Below are positions 1 to 10,477 of a DNA stretch of 64,000 bases, piece by piece; the first letter of the stretch is position 1; every line of letters starts with the position of its first letter. This DNA is from Poriferisodalis sp965208485. Its GTDB lineage: Bacteria; Actinomycetota; Acidimicrobiia; Acidimicrobiales; Poriferisodalaceae. The DNA lies in the NCBI RefSeq assembly GCF_965208485.1, contig NZ_OZ242344.1, positions 992,001 through 1,056,000 of the forward strand, written 5' to 3'. A program made the translations under genes and the position numbers. The notes below the pieces were generated by a model that ran no database searches, was not told the origin of the DNA, and saw only the letters and a list, made by a program, of their open reading frames with translations.

Positions 1-301
1 TGCCCGCAGCCAGACCGCAGGCACCGAGCAGCGCTGCCGCAAGCCGGGCTGTGCTGCCTTTGCCGTTCGTTCCGGTGATGTGGATGGCCGGGACGCTGTC
101 CTGCGGATCGCCCAGGATTCCCATGAGCGTCCACATGCGATCGAGCGTCGGCGCGGTCGCCTCGGGACTGCCCAGCAGGCGCTCAAGATCGATGTGGGAA
201 TCGAGCCAGTCGAGCGCAGCCTCGTAGTCGCGCAACGGACCCGACGCCGAGCTGTTCGGTCCTGCGTCTGGCGCCCCAGTCTCTCGCGGCCGACGGCTCA
301 A
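1..301 (-). CDS. folC: FolC, folylpolyglutamate / dihydrofolate synthase (N-terminal part, runs off window)
   Basis: This ligase adds glutamate to dihydropteroate or tetrahydrofolate in the cytoplasm. Only the first ~100 residues are in the window. The frame read leftward gives the typical start of a Mur-ligase-like FolC: a helix with DYEAALDWLDSHID, then HITGTNGKGSTA, which is the family's ATP-binding P-loop. No ATG lies near the expected start. A TTG at 299-301 fits the length, but the start is uncertain. The gene follows clpX on the same strand with about 10 bases between them, so the two are probably co-transcribed. The family call is firm; the start is not. Confidence 0.8.
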   Translation of the reverse strand, partial: MSRRPRETGAPDAGPNSSASGPLRDYEAALDWLDSHIDLERLLGSPEATAPTLDRMWTLMGILGDPQDSVPAIHITGTNGKGSTARLAAALLGACGLAAG

Positions 302-311
302 GATGCGCGGC

Positions 312-1577
<1,266 letters not shown>

Positions 1578-1792
1578 GTTGCACCTCCCTTCCGCTGAGC
1601 GTCCGCAGTCGACGGCCCCACAAGGCTCGCACACGGCGGACCTAGGCACGGACCAGCGCCGGTCGATTCAGACTGACCGCCAAGGATGGCACATCGGGGA
1701 CCGCGCGGCGCGATCCGGTTCGTCTGCCGCTGCGTGAACGCCGCGTCAGCGCACGGGGAGCGGTCGGGGCGCACCGGTAGGCTCCACGCTTC

Positions 1793-3295
1793 GTGAAGAC
1801 GACGCTGACGACGCTGGATCCAGCGGATTTCATCGGGCCCGCGCCGGTTTCCGAACCCGACTCCCCGCCTGCCGACGAATCGCCGGTCGCCGCGGACGCA
1901 GACGATTCGGGCACCGACGAGGCTGCTCCGGGCCAATTCATCGGCCCGCGCGTGAAGCTGACCGTCGAAGTCGATGCGGAGACATTCGACGCTGATGTCG
2001 ACGCTGCTTTCCGCAAGCTCGCTCGTGAGGTGCACATTCCGGGATTCCGTCCAGGGCGGGCGCCGCGCCGGGTGCTGGAATCGCACTTCGGCCCGGAGAT
2101 CGGGCGCGCTCAGGCGCTCGAGGAAGCTGTGCCGCGGTACTACGCCGAAGCCGTGCGTGACAACCAGGTCGACGTGGTCAGCCAACCCGAACTGGAATTG
2201 ACGCTCGACGGGAGCGAGGGACCCGTGGCGTTCGAGGCGACCGTCGAGATCCGACCGGTGGTGGCGATCTCGGGCTACCGGGACATGCAGGTGGAGATAC
2301 CGAGTCCCGAGCCGTCCGACGAACAGGTCGACGCTCGCATCGACGAGACGAGGCGCCAATTCGCCGACATCGCCGAGGTGGACCGTCCGGCCGTCGACGG
2401 CGACCGCGTCACGATCGACATCGAAGGATCCGTCGAGGGCAAGCCGCTCCCCGGACTCTCTGCTCAGGACTACCTCTACGAGGTGGGCAGCGGCGGCATC
2501 GTACCCGAGGTCGACGGGCAATTGGTCGGCTGCGAGGCCGGCGACGAGCTGTCGTTCAGCGCAACCCATCCGGTGCAGACCGACATGGAGATCGACTTCG
2601 AGATCACGGTCAACGCCGTGTCGGAGTTGGTGCTGCCCGATCTGACCGACGACTGGGTGGACGAGAACACCGAGCACGACGATATTGCGGAACTCCGCGA
2701 TGCGACTGCCCGGCAACTCAGCTTCGGGCTCATCATGCAGGCCAACATGGTGCTCCGCGAGGAAGTGCAGAGGCAGCTTGCGAGCCTCGTGGAGGGTCCG
2801 GTTCCCGACGCCATGGTGAGCGGGGCGATTGCAGACCGCATGAACGAGCTGGGCAGCGGACTGCAGCAGCGGAACATGACGATCGAGAGTTGGCTCGAGG
2901 CGACGGGCCAGGAACCGGCCTCATTCATTGGCGAACTGCGCGATGACGCTGAGCGAGGGGTGCGCTTGGATCTCGCATTGCGTGCCTTGGCCGCCGCCGA
3001 GGAACTGCAGGCCGAGGAGGCCGACGTCGAGGACGAGCTGGAGCGCCTGGCATCCACCGACGGCCGCAGCGCCGAGCAGCTGCGCGAGGTCATGTCGGAC
3101 AACGATGGGCTGGCACACCTCACGGCGGCGATCTGCAAGAGCAAGGCGCTGCAATGGGCCGTCAAAGCCGCCACACTCGTTGGACCGGACGGCGACGCGA
3201 TCGATCGATCGGCGCTCGAGCTTCCGTCGCCCGACGGCGCTGGCAGCATCGACGGCAAGAACACTGATTCCGACGAAACTGAGGCAACACCGTGA
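1793..3295 (+). CDS. tig: Trigger factor, ribosome-associated chaperone / prolyl isomerase
   Basis: Binds nascent chains at the ribosome exit tunnel. The 500-residue product is somewhat longer than the usual 430-470. After an acidic N-terminal extension of about 45 residues comes the ribosome-binding domain with the signature IPGFRPGRAPRRVL. A FKBP-type PPIase domain follows (about 195-275, with VTIDIEGSVEGK and the YEVGSG segment). The helical C-terminal arm ends in an acidic tail. The GTG start is the first in frame; a start nearer the ribosome-binding domain is possible, so the extension may be shorter. The stop codon overlaps the clpP start by 4 bases (GTGA), implying translational coupling. 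Confidence 0.95.
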   Translation: MKTTLTTLDPADFIGPAPVSEPDSPPADESPVAADADDSGTDEAAPGQFIGPRVKLTVEVDAETFDADVDAAFRKLAREVHIPGFRPGRAPRRVLESHFGPEIGRAQALEEAVPRYYAEAVRDNQVDVVSQPELELTLDGSEGPVAFEATVEIRPVVAISGYRDMQVEIPSPEPSDEQVDARIDETRRQFADIAEVDRPAVDGDRVTIDIEGSVEGKPLPGLSAQDYLYEVGSGGIVPEVDGQLVGCEAGDELSFSATHPVQTDMEIDFEITVNAVSELVLPDLTDDWVDENTEHDDIAELRDATARQLSFGLIMQANMVLREEVQRQLASLVEGPVPDAMVSGAIADRMNELGSGLQQRNMTIESWLEATGQEPASFIGELRDDAERGVRLDLALRALAAAEELQAEEADVEDELERLASTDGRSAEQLREVMSDNDGLAHLTAAICKSKALQWAVKAATLVGPDGDAIDRSALELPSPDGAGSIDGKNTDSDETEATP

Positions 3296-3972
3296 CGACC
3301 GAGTTCTCCCCAAGGGCGGATCCATCCGGCCAGAGCGCTGAGCGGCACAACGCTCACAACTATCTCGTGCCCACGGTCGTGGAGCAGACCAACCGGGGCG
3401 AGCGTGCATACGACCTGTATTCGCGGCTGCTGAAGGAGAACATCATCTTCCTGGGCACGCCAATCGACGATGTCGTCGCCAATCTGGTGTGCGCGCAGTT
3501 GATTCACCTCGAGTCGGAGAACCCCGACAAGGACATCAACATCTACATCAACTCCCCCGGCGGGGACATCAGCTCGCTGTTCGCCATCTACGACACGAGT
3601 CAGTACATCCGCAACGACATCACGACAATCTGCTTGGGCCAGGCAGCGTCTGCTGCAGCGGTGCTGCTGGCCGCAGGCACGCCGGGCAAGCGCATGGCGC
3701 TGCCGAATGCGCGGGTGCTGCTGCACCAGCCGTACGGCCAGGCGATAGGCCAGGCCACCGACATCGAACTGGCCGCACGCGAGATTGACCGAATGCGCGA
3801 GCGGCTCGAGCGGATCATCGCGCACCACACGGGCCAAGACCTCGAGCGGATCCACGCCGACACTGACCGCGACTTCATCATGGACGCTGAGGCGGCCAAG
3901 GAGTACGGGATCATCGACGAGGTGATCGCGAACCGCCAAGTACTGGAGGACGGCCCGATTCGCGCTGCCTAG
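3292..3972 (+). CDS. clpP: ClpP, ATP-dependent Clp protease proteolytic subunit
   Basis: Serine protease forming the barrel of ClpXP. The 226-residue frame has the catalytic triad at Ser120 (GQAASAAA), His145 (LLHQP) and Asp194 (TDRDF), with spacing of 25 and 49 residues, identical to E. coli ClpP. INSPGG precedes the active-site strand. The N-terminal ~20 residues are probably propeptide. The start overlaps the tig stop (GTGA). Only one clpP is present here although many actinobacteria carry two in tandem; a second could lie elsewhere. Immediately after its stop codon begins an 83-bp repeat array. Confidence 0.95.
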   Translation: MTTEFSPRADPSGQSAERHNAHNYLVPTVVEQTNRGERAYDLYSRLLKENIIFLGTPIDDVVANLVCAQLIHLESENPDKDINIYINSPGGDISSLFAIYDTSQYIRNDITTICLGQAASAAAVLLAAGTPGKRMALPNARVLLHQPYGQAIGQATDIELAAREIDRMRERLERIIAHHTGQDLERIHADTDRDFIMDAEAAKEYGIIDEVIANRQVLEDGPIRAA

Positions 3973-3974
3973 GG

Positions 3975-4223
3975 CGAGCGGACGACGGGAATCACTGCGC
4001 CCCCCGCAGCACACCATGCGCCGCCGGCATCATCAGCTTGAACGGCACAGGTCCGAGCGAGCGGACGACAGGAATCACTGCGCCCCCCGCAGCACACCAT
4101 GCGCCGCCGGCATCATCAGCTTGAACGGCACAGGTCCGAGCGAGCGGACGACAGGAATCACTGCGCCCCCCGCAGCACACCATGCGCCGCCGGCATCATC
4201 AGCTTGAACGGCACAGGTCCGAG
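3975..4223. repeat. Three tandem 83-bp units containing tRNA-Gly 3'-half sequence
   Basis: Units start at 3975, 4058 and 4141 and are nearly identical; the array then runs directly into the tRNA-Gly gene, whose own 3' end would be the start of a fourth unit at 4224. Each unit carries GCGGACGACGGGAATC (or one G-to-A change), which is the tRNA 3' end on this strand. It also carries GCATCATCAGCTTG, the tRNA anticodon-arm side, but separated by about 30 extra bases in place of the T-arm. The insert includes a small hairpin, CTGCGCCCCCCGCAG. The units cannot fold into full tRNAs. They look like scars left by repeated recombination at a tRNA 3' end, or a simple tandem amplification. Confidence 0.85.
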
Positions 4224-4226
4224 CGA

Positions 4227-4297
<71 letters not shown>

Positions 4298-4371
4298 AGC
4301 GAGCGCCGAGGGTAGCGGCCTGCGGCGGTGGCCTCTGGTGCGGTGTTGGGGACCGGAATGGGTGAGGCCGG

Positions 4372-5325
4372 CTAGCGAGGGGGGAAGGCCCCCAAATGAC
4401 CTTCCTCGAGGAGTGCGTCGAAGAACTCTGGCGTGTAGGCCGACTCCGGATCGGCTCGCACCCGCTCGTCGATGCGGTAGGCGTCGTCTCCGACGAGGAT
4501 GCGCCACCGGCCTGCCAGCACGTCCGACAGGATGATCTCGGCGGCCTGCGCTGCCGAGGTGGGCGCGTCGTCGCGGAATCGGGTGTTGCGGTCGGTGACG
4601 AGCGCTTCGACTTCCTCGTCGCTGAACGCATCGAGGTCGATTCCGCGAGCTGCCATGTTCTTGCGAATCAGGGGTATGTCGACGCCGTGGACCGAGAAGC
4701 TGTTCAGCGCAATCGAGGTGCCGATGTGCCCGGGCATCACAACGTGAGCGCTGACGTGCGGAGCGTGCATGATCAGGTCCTGCATGAGGGCCTCGGTGAA
4801 GCCCTTCACCGCGAATTTCGCAGCGCAGTACGACGTGTGCGGGGCGCCGGGGCCAATCGTTGCCCAGAAGCCGTTGATGCTGCTGGTGTTGACCATTGCG
4901 CCCGCATCTGAGCGCACCAGCATGTCCATGAACGCCCGCGCGCAGTTGAGCACGCCGCTCCAGCACACCGCGAAGGTCTTGTCCCAAGCGTCGCGCTGAT
5001 CGTCGATCACGAAACTGCCGCCGCCGCCGACACCGGCGTTGTTGAACAGCAGGTTGATGTGGTCGGTGTCGTGCGACGCTGCCATTTCGGCGGCGAATGC
5101 CACGACCGCATCTGCGTCGGTCACATCGCAGTCGTGCATGGTGATGCGCACACCGCTTGAGCCGCCAGTCGCCAGCTCTGCTGTTCGTGCCAGTTCCTCC
5201 GCGTTCAGGTCGCACGCAGCCACATGACACCCGGCAGCGGCGAGCTGGCGCACCAGCTCGCGCCCCATGCCAGTCCCGCCGCCGGTCACTACGGCGATGC
5301 GTCCCGCAAGATCAATAACGGCCAT
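4372..5325 (-). CDS. Short-chain dehydrogenase/reductase
   Basis: A 317-residue classical SDR oxidoreductase. The N-terminus has a NAD(P)-binding GGGTGMGRE loop (residues ~15-23), then a DVTD acidic turn, NNAG, a Ser in NTSSINGF and the catalytic YCAAK (Tyr-x3-Lys). The length is at the long end for the family because of a ~60-residue C-terminal extension. The upstream VOC gene ends 3 bases before this start, so the two form an operon read leftward. The substrate cannot be told from sequence. Confidence 0.88.
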   Translation of the reverse strand: MAVIDLAGRIAVVTGGGTGMGRELVRQLAAAGCHVAACDLNAEELARTAELATGGSSGVRITMHDCDVTDADAVVAFAAEMAASHDTDHINLLFNNAGVGGGGSFVIDDQRDAWDKTFAVCWSGVLNCARAFMDMLVRSDAGAMVNTSSINGFWATIGPGAPHTSYCAAKFAVKGFTEALMQDLIMHAPHVSAHVVMPGHIGTSIALNSFSVHGVDIPLIRKNMAARGIDLDAFSDEEVEALVTDRNTRFRDDAPTSAAQAAEIILSDVLAGRWRILVGDDAYRIDERVRADPESAYTPEFFDALLEEGHLGAFPPR

Positions 5326-5328
5326 TGC

Positions 5329-5853
5329 TCAACCCCCTGATTGTTCTTGGTCTGGTCCCTCGGCGAACATCGCCGCTGCCGCTGCTTCCATCTCTTCGGG
5401 AGTGACGTCACGCACATGGGTCGCGATCGACCACTTGTGCCCGAACGGGTCGCGAATGCTGCCGAAGCGGTCGCCCCAGAACATGTCCGCCGGTGGCATC
5501 AGGACTTCGGCGCCCAGGGCCACCGCCTTCTCAATGGTCGCGTCGCAGTCGGCCACGTATCGGTGCATTGTGACCGTCGAGCCAGCCAGCGCAGCCGGCG
5601 CAGAGGCTTCGCCTCCCCATTCCGGGAAATCGTCGGCGAGGAAGATCAATCCGTCGCCGAGCACCAGTTCGGCGTGCATCAGCTTGTCGCTGCCCGGTGC
5701 CATCTGACGGTTGGTCTCCTGGGCGCCGAAGGCAGCCGTGTACCACTCGATGGCATCGGCCGCCCCGCCGGGAGAGCCGTCGATGCGGGCGCCGATCGTC
5801 ATGTAGGGCACGACGAATGGCCGGTCTGGGGGAATCGGATTGACGTCACTCAT
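5329..5853 (-). CDS. VOC-superfamily (PhnB/glyoxalase-like) protein
   Basis: A 174-residue protein of the vicinal-oxygen-chelate fold. It has two half-repeats, with AAFGAQETNR in the first and the segment GDRFGSIRDPFGHKWSIATH in the second; the latter is characteristic of PhnB-like glyoxalase/bleomycin-resistance relatives. The ATG at 5851-5853 is preferred over longer frames because the fold starts shortly after it and the extra upstream residues do not resemble the family. It is the first gene of a two-gene unit with the SDR (3-base gap). Function beyond the fold is unknown. Confidence 0.85.
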   Translation of the reverse strand: MSDVNPIPPDRPFVVPYMTIGARIDGSPGGAADAIEWYTAAFGAQETNRQMAPGSDKLMHAELVLGDGLIFLADDFPEWGGEASAPAALAGSTVTMHRYVADCDATIEKAVALGAEVLMPPADMFWGDRFGSIRDPFGHKWSIATHVRDVTPEEMEAAAAAMFAEGPDQEQSGG

Positions 5854-6004
5854 AGGCGCGGACTCTAGCCACACCTTGCGAGCCGCAACGCGGTCGCCCG
5901 AGCGTTCCCGTTCACTCCGCAGGGCTGCGAGAATCAAGGCCTGCACAAGACAGAGGTTCGGCGCGGTCGCTCCCCGTTGAGCGCTGCCGGCGGGGAGGAC
6001 TCCC

Positions 6005-7501
6005 ATGAGGCAAGTCGACCACTGGATCGGCGGTCAGCGAACGCAGGGCTCGCCGAAGACGATGTTCGAGGTGACCGACCCGGTCGCCGGCAGCGTGATC
6101 GCCCAGGTGCCGATGGCCTCCGGGAGCGATGTGGACGCTGCCGTGAGTGCTGCTCGCTCGGCCTGGGACGGCTGGCGGGAGGCCTCCATCTCGTCCCGGG
6201 CGGCGGTGATGTTCGCATTCCGCGAACTGCTCACCGAGCACCGCCTGGAGCTGGCCGAGATGGTCTCGGCCGAGCACGGCAAGGTGCGGGAGGACGCGCT
6301 GGGCGAGATGCGGCGAGGCATCGAAGTGGTGGAGTTCGCCTGCGGTGTCGGCCAGCTGCTCAAGGGCGAGCGCACCGACGACATCAGCACCTCCCACGAC
6401 GCCTACACAGTGCGGCAGCCGGTCGGGGTGGTCGCCGGCATCACCCCGTTCAACTTCCCCGCGATGGTGCCGATGTGGATGTACCCGGTGGCCATCGCGT
6501 GCGGCAACTGCTTCGTGCTGAAGCCGTCCGAGAAGGACCCGTCGGTGGCGGTGCGCATCGGCGAATTGTTTGCTGAGGCCGGGCTGCCCGACGGTGTGTT
6601 CAACGTGCTCCACGGCGACGCCGACGCCGTCAATGGCTTGTGCGAGCACCCGGGGATTGACGCGGTGAGCTTCGTGGGCTCGACGCCGATCGCCCGTCAC
6701 GTGCACCGCACGGCGTCGATGGCCGGCAAGCGGGTGCAGGCGCTCGGCGGGGCCAAGAACCACATGATCGTGCTGCCCGATGCCGACATCGGCCAGGCTG
6801 CGGACGCCGCAGTGTCGGCCGGGTACGGCTCGGCCGGCGAGCGCTGCATGGCGATCTCGGTGGTGGTGGCGGTGGGCGCCATTGCCGACGACTTGTCGAA
6901 TGCGATCTGCGAACGGATCGATGCGCTGCGTATCGGTCCGGGCCTCGGCGCGGAGCCGGTGGACATGGGTCCGCTGGTGACCGCTGAGCACCGTGACCGG
7001 GTGCTGAGCTACATCGACCTGGGCGAATCCGAGGGCGCCGTGTTGCAGCGTGACGGCCGTGAGCTGGTGGTGGACGGCCATCCGGACGGCTACTGGGTTG
7101 GCCCGACGCTGCTCGACGAGGTCACCACCGAGATGAAGGTGTACGAGGACGAGATCTTCGGCCCCGTGCTGTGCCTGGTGCGAGTGGAATCGTTCGAAGA
7201 GGCGATGGAGCTCATCGAGAACAACCAGTTCGGCAACGGCGTGGCGCTGTTCACCCGCGACGGCGGTGCGGCACGACGGTTCCGGCGCGAGGCTCCGGTG
7301 GGCATGGTGGGCGTGAACGTGGCCATCCCGGTGCCGATGGCGTACCACTCATTCGGCGGCTGGAAGGACTCGCTGTTCGGCGACCACCACATGCACGGCC
7401 CCGAAGGCATCCGCTTCTACACACGTCTCAAGGCAGTCACCGAGCACTGGCCCGACCCCGCCGACCGCGGCGTCGACCTCGGCTTCCCCACCGCCCGCTG
7501 A
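6005..7501 (+). CDS. mmsA: Methylmalonate-semialdehyde dehydrogenase (CoA-acylating)
   Basis: Aldehyde dehydrogenase of valine/inositol catabolism that converts (methyl)malonate semialdehyde to propionyl- or acetyl-CoA. The 498-residue product matches the family length (~500). Seen: the MmsA signature ITPFNFPAMVPMWM (residues 146-159), the cofactor-binding FVGSTP, the active-site Cys281 in SAGERCMA, and EIFGPVL near the C-terminus. The ATG is preceded by GGGGAGG with 6 bases spacing. The last ~60 bases of the gene recur, with about 10% divergence, at 16172-16243. Confidence 0.92.
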   Translation: MRQVDHWIGGQRTQGSPKTMFEVTDPVAGSVIAQVPMASGSDVDAAVSAARSAWDGWREASISSRAAVMFAFRELLTEHRLELAEMVSAEHGKVREDALGEMRRGIEVVEFACGVGQLLKGERTDDISTSHDAYTVRQPVGVVAGITPFNFPAMVPMWMYPVAIACGNCFVLKPSEKDPSVAVRIGELFAEAGLPDGVFNVLHGDADAVNGLCEHPGIDAVSFVGSTPIARHVHRTASMAGKRVQALGGAKNHMIVLPDADIGQAADAAVSAGYGSAGERCMAISVVVAVGAIADDLSNAICERIDALRIGPGLGAEPVDMGPLVTAEHRDRVLSYIDLGESEGAVLQRDGRELVVDGHPDGYWVGPTLLDEVTTEMKVYEDEIFGPVLCLVRVESFEEAMELIENNQFGNGVALFTRDGGAARRFRREAPVGMVGVNVAIPVPMAYHSFGGWKDSLFGDHHMHGPEGIRFYTRLKAVTEHWPDPADRGVDLGFPTAR

Positions 7502-7505
7502 ACAC
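7434..7505. repeat. Left copy of a ~70-bp direct repeat (mmsA 3' end)
   Basis: The end of mmsA from about the codon for Val-478 through the stop matches 16172-16243 with roughly seven mismatches, in the same orientation. The two copies bracket an accessory segment of ~8.7 kb. This is the pattern expected of an attachment site inside a gene's 3' end, or of a recombination duplication. No integrase gene is seen between the copies, so the mechanism is open. Confidence 0.7.
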
Positions 7506-7695
7506 TCCAACGTCGCTGCAAGGCCGGTTGCCCAGGCCAGAGACACCATCTGCAGCGTGACGAGGCGCGTCAATGGCGCATCCCGCGGTTACAGAATGCG
7601 ACGTCCGGCATATGTCTGCCGTCCAGAGTCCGCGCAGGGCGAGTGGGTGAGACACTGAGGTCAGGAAAGACGAATCCAGGAGGCACGACGAACGC

Positions 7696-7923
7696 GTGCG
7701 CCATCTTCGTTCCGCTCTCGCAGGGCTTGGCGACGTGCAAGCGAGCGTGCGCGCGTCGTTCGATTTTGACAACCTCACAGTCGAATGAGTGGACCGAGCA
7801 ATCGACCGCTTCGACTACAAGAGCGATCTTGGTGGTTACCAGATCAGCTTCACCGTGATGCACGACACACTGTCGCCGGAGGTGCGAAGGGCCCTTCACC
7901 AACTAGGGCAGCCCGAGACCTGA
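7696..7923 (+). pseudogene. Small unrecognised gene with an in-frame TGA
   Basis: A GTG at 7696 with AGGAGG about 12 bases upstream opens a frame reading VRHLRSALAGLGDVQASV... that meets TGA at 7786-7788. It resumes in the same frame as VDRAIDRFDYKSDLGGYQ... to a TGA at 7921-7923. The two halves together read as one ~75-residue soluble protein with no recognised domain. It may be a gene killed by a nonsense change, or two short ORFs. The rest of 7502-8000 holds no other supportable gene. Confidence 0.35.
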
Positions 7924-7996
7924 GCGCGATTACCTTCGACGGTCGAGCACTGCATTGCATTGACCAACATGCCCGCCGACTCGCGCGCAGCGTCTC

Positions 7997-8096
7997 CTAG
8001 TGGTGTGTCGCAGTTTTCTTCCGGGCATCATGCAACTCGCTGACCTGTAAGAATGGGCTTGCTTCAGCCCCAGCCATTTCAGCGACGCACCACTAG
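7997..8096. mobile_element. 100-bp MITE-like element with CTAG ends
   Basis: CTAGTGGTGTGTCGC at the left end is matched by its inverted complement GCGACGCACCACTAG at the right end, 14 of 15 bases pairing. The 70 bases between encode nothing. A short, non-coding, inverted-repeat-bounded unit is the form of a miniature inverted-repeat transposable element. No second copy was noticed in the window. Confidence 0.6.
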
Positions 8097-8110
8097 ATGC
8101 GGCCTAATCG

Positions 8111-8219
8111 CTTAACAGGATACTGAAAAAGTCGATTTTCGGGCGGTGTCCAGTTGCAAACCCGCAGGTCAGGGGCTTGCGTTTCCGGCCAGACCTGCAT
8201 ATTTCAGCAGCCTGTTAAG
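8111..8219. mobile_element. 109-bp MITE, copy 1 (complete)
   Basis: Bounded by CTTAACAGG and CCTGTTAAG; the ~16-bp terminal inverted repeats contain the motif CAGGxTxCTGAAA. It is almost identical to the element at 27348-27456 in the opposite orientation, and related partial copies lie at 37096 and 45008. On the minus strand it encodes the last ~15 codons and stop of the neighbouring gene fragment (tail LLKYAGLAGNASP), so that fragment's natural 3' end has been replaced by the element. Confidence 0.8.
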
Positions 8220-8487
8220 GGTCTTGGCGTAGGTCTTCACGAAGTCGTCAGGCAGAGCTTTCGCTTCGTAGAAGGCGGCTGAGTCGACATCGTGAGCTTC
8301 GTCAAGTTCGAGTTCGCGTCGGATATCGCTGATCGTGTTCCGTGCGGCCTCTTGCCCATCTCCGGAGTAGTGCACCTGAATGTGCAGGGTGCGCTTCTGC
8401 TGCTGTCGCCGTCGCCGTCGGGGCACCTCGACCGTTCGCGTGATATTGAGCCGGTTGCCGCGGCTAGGCGTGCGTCGGCAATTGGCT
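8169..8487 (-). pseudogene. Unrecognised gene fragment ending inside the MITE
   Basis: The minus-strand frame reads TRTVEVPRRRRRQQQKRTLH..., then SDIRRELELDEAHDVDSAAF and KALPDDFVKTYAKT, and then runs into MITE-encoded residues before stopping. On its upstream side it is cut by the ISL3 element. It may be the 3' part of the gene whose 5' part lies at 9828-10250, but the two pieces share no recognisable domain and no target duplication joins them. No function assigned. Confidence 0.4.
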
Positions 8488-9827
8488 CTTCGTCTTTTGT
8501 TGGGATGGGGTCGGGTTGAGGGTCCTCGGGTAGGGGTCGAGGCTCTGCTGGGATCGGTGTGTCTGACGCCGATCCCTGGGGGGCCTCGATGAGGCGTGGT
8601 GTTGTGTCGGTGCGGCTGTGGCTGTCGCTGACTGAGGTGGTGGAGGTGATCGTCGGCGCGCCCGAGGTGCTGGTGGTGCGGGTGTGCTCGACGGTGCGCC
8701 GCCCGTGCTGTGCGGATTGCGGGACGCCGAGCGGGCGGGTGCACGACCGCCGCGGCGACGAGGTGCGGGACTTGGAGGTGTCGGGCCGGCCGGTGACGCT
8801 GGTGTGGGAGCGGCGGCGCATGGTGTGCGGGCCGTGCGGGCGGCGCTTTGCTGAGACCCGTCCGGCGTTCGAGGGCCGCGTCACGGCTCGTCTGGCGCGG
8901 CGTCTGGTCCAAGACGCCCGCCAGATGACGGTGAACACTGCTGCGAAGCGTCATGGGCTGAGCTGGGAGCTGGTCAACGCGCTGGTGGTCGCCTATGCGG
9001 GCCTGGTCGGCTCGCGTCGCCGCCGCCGGCGCTGCGGGGGTGCTGCTGGTGGAGGGGACCTCGATCCGCAAGCGGCACCGGTATGTGACGGTGCTGGTGA
9101 ACGGCGACACCGGGGAGGTGCCCGCGGATGGTGCCCCACCGCAGCGAGGCGGCCCTCAGCGGCTTCCTGGCTGCTCAGGGGCACCGCTGGCGCCGCGGCG
9201 TCAAGGTCGTCGTCTCGGACGGGTCCAAGTCCTATGCGGCGGCGATCGCCGAGCGGCTCGGCCACGCCCGCCATGTGCTGGACCGGTTCCACGTGATCGG
9301 CTGGTTCGCAGCCGGGCTGACCGCGGTGCGACGCGACGTGCAGCGCCGCCCCGAAGGGGCCAAGCCGGCGTTCGACCCCGAGGTGTTCCGGGCACGGTTC
9401 GTGCTCATGAAACGCCCCGACACCCTCGGCGCAGACGAACGCTCCCGGCTCGACGCGCTCTTCGAGACCCACCCGAGGCTCAAAGCAGCCTGAGACGCGC
9501 TCGGCGAGCTGCACGGCCTCTATCTCGCCAAGGACCGCAAAGGCGCCCTCGAAGCGCTCGACCGGCTCGCCGACATCTACCGCACCGGCGACATACCCGA
9601 GTTCAGCGACGTCGTCGACACCTTCCTCGCCTGGCATCCCCAGATCCTCGACTGGCACCAAACCGGCCAGCCCAGCAACAGCCGCATCGAAGGCACCAAC
9701 AACCCCCACCCGAGTCCTACGCCGCAAAGCCCACGGCTTCACCAACCACACGAACCTCGAAGCCCGCGGAACACTCATAGCCCGAACCCGCCGAACCCAG
9801 CAGTCCCCATCCCAACAAAAGACGAAG
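8488..9827 (+). mobile_element. ISL3-family insertion sequence (inactive)
   Basis: Perfect 23-bp terminal inverted repeats at 8488-8510 and 9805-9827 (left end begins CTTCGTCTTTTGTTGGG) enclose 1340 bp with a single transposase gene, which is the size and organisation of ISL3. The 8-bp flanks do not match, so no target duplication is visible; one side may have rearranged after insertion. The transposase is broken at several points. Confidence 0.85.
8589..9790 (+). pseudogene. ISL3-family transposase, multiply frameshifted
   Basis: The N-terminal zinc-binding part (CCADCG, CGPCGRRF) and helical region are in one frame to about 9010. A second frame continues with LLVEGTSIRKRHRYVTVLVN, a third with VVVSDGSKSYAAAIAERLG and HVLDRFHV. 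A TGA interrupts at 9491-9493, and the last recognisable block, NSRIEGTNN, is again out of frame with the C-terminus. At least two frameshifts and one nonsense codon make it non-functional. Confidence 0.85.
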
Positions 9828-10250
9828 GCTCAACAACACAGGCACAACGAACGCGTAGTAGAGCGGTGGCAGCTCAGCCCAACGCTCCGCCGGACGGACT
9901 ACATCGCTCGTCGAAAGATCGATCTGGCGCGAGACCTCCGGATCGAAGTTGCGGCGATCAAATGTGATCTCGACACCTGGCTTCACGTTCCAAGCATGTG
10001 CGGGCTCGCTGAGCTCGAGGCTGGGCCCCACGGCTCCCCGTTCTTGCGGCAACATCGTCAGGTCAGCGCGCAACTCGTACTCGCCGTCGTCAAGTTCACG
10101 AACTCGGGCCCTGTTGAAGTATCCCAGCGTTGGCAGAAAACCGAGATGCTCACTGATGAATGGGACGCCTCGCGCGTTTATCTGCGCCGCCATGCCCTCC
10201 AACGCACCCCGCGTCACGCGCGTGGAGTGTTGGTCTCCCGCCAACTGCAC
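9828..10250 (-). pseudogene. 5' fragment of an unrecognised gene cut by the ISL3 element
   Basis: Starts MQLAGDQHSTRVTRGALEGM and runs about 140 residues, ending PPLYYAFVVPVL at the insertion-sequence border. It contains a short hydrophobic stretch just before the break and no motif I recognise. The remainder may be the fragment at 8169-8487. The gene lies downstream of the restriction endonuclease on the same strand, with 227 bases between that hold no gene. Confidence 0.45.
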
Positions 10251-10477
10251 AAGATGGGTCGTAGCGAGGACAGCCTCATAGTCCTCATCATTGGCCCCCG
10301 GCCATCACTTGCGGTTCGCTTGGGTCCCTTCGCGTTCAATGTGTCTCCCAATTGTCAATGGCGATCGCATGCCAGGTCAGCGTGAGACGGACGCCGGCTG
10401 GGCACAGGACCAAGCGCACAAGCTCGAATTGTTGCCCCGCCGCCTAGCCCTTCAGGGCCTTCTCGGCGTGCGACGCG

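Noticed and set aside
1578..1649. Longer clpX start
   Set aside because: The added residues do not resemble ClpX, and the GTG at 1577 has a strong ribosome-binding site and gives normal length.
3975..4223. Possible CRISPR array
   Set aside because: The units are directly adjacent with no unique spacers, and their sequence is tRNA-derived.
7786..7788. TGA as selenocysteine
   Set aside because: No redox motif around the codon and no convincing SECIS-like hairpin directly downstream.
8488..9827. ISL3 element cleanly splitting one gene
   Set aside because: No 8-bp target duplication, and the two flanking fragments cannot be shown to belong together.
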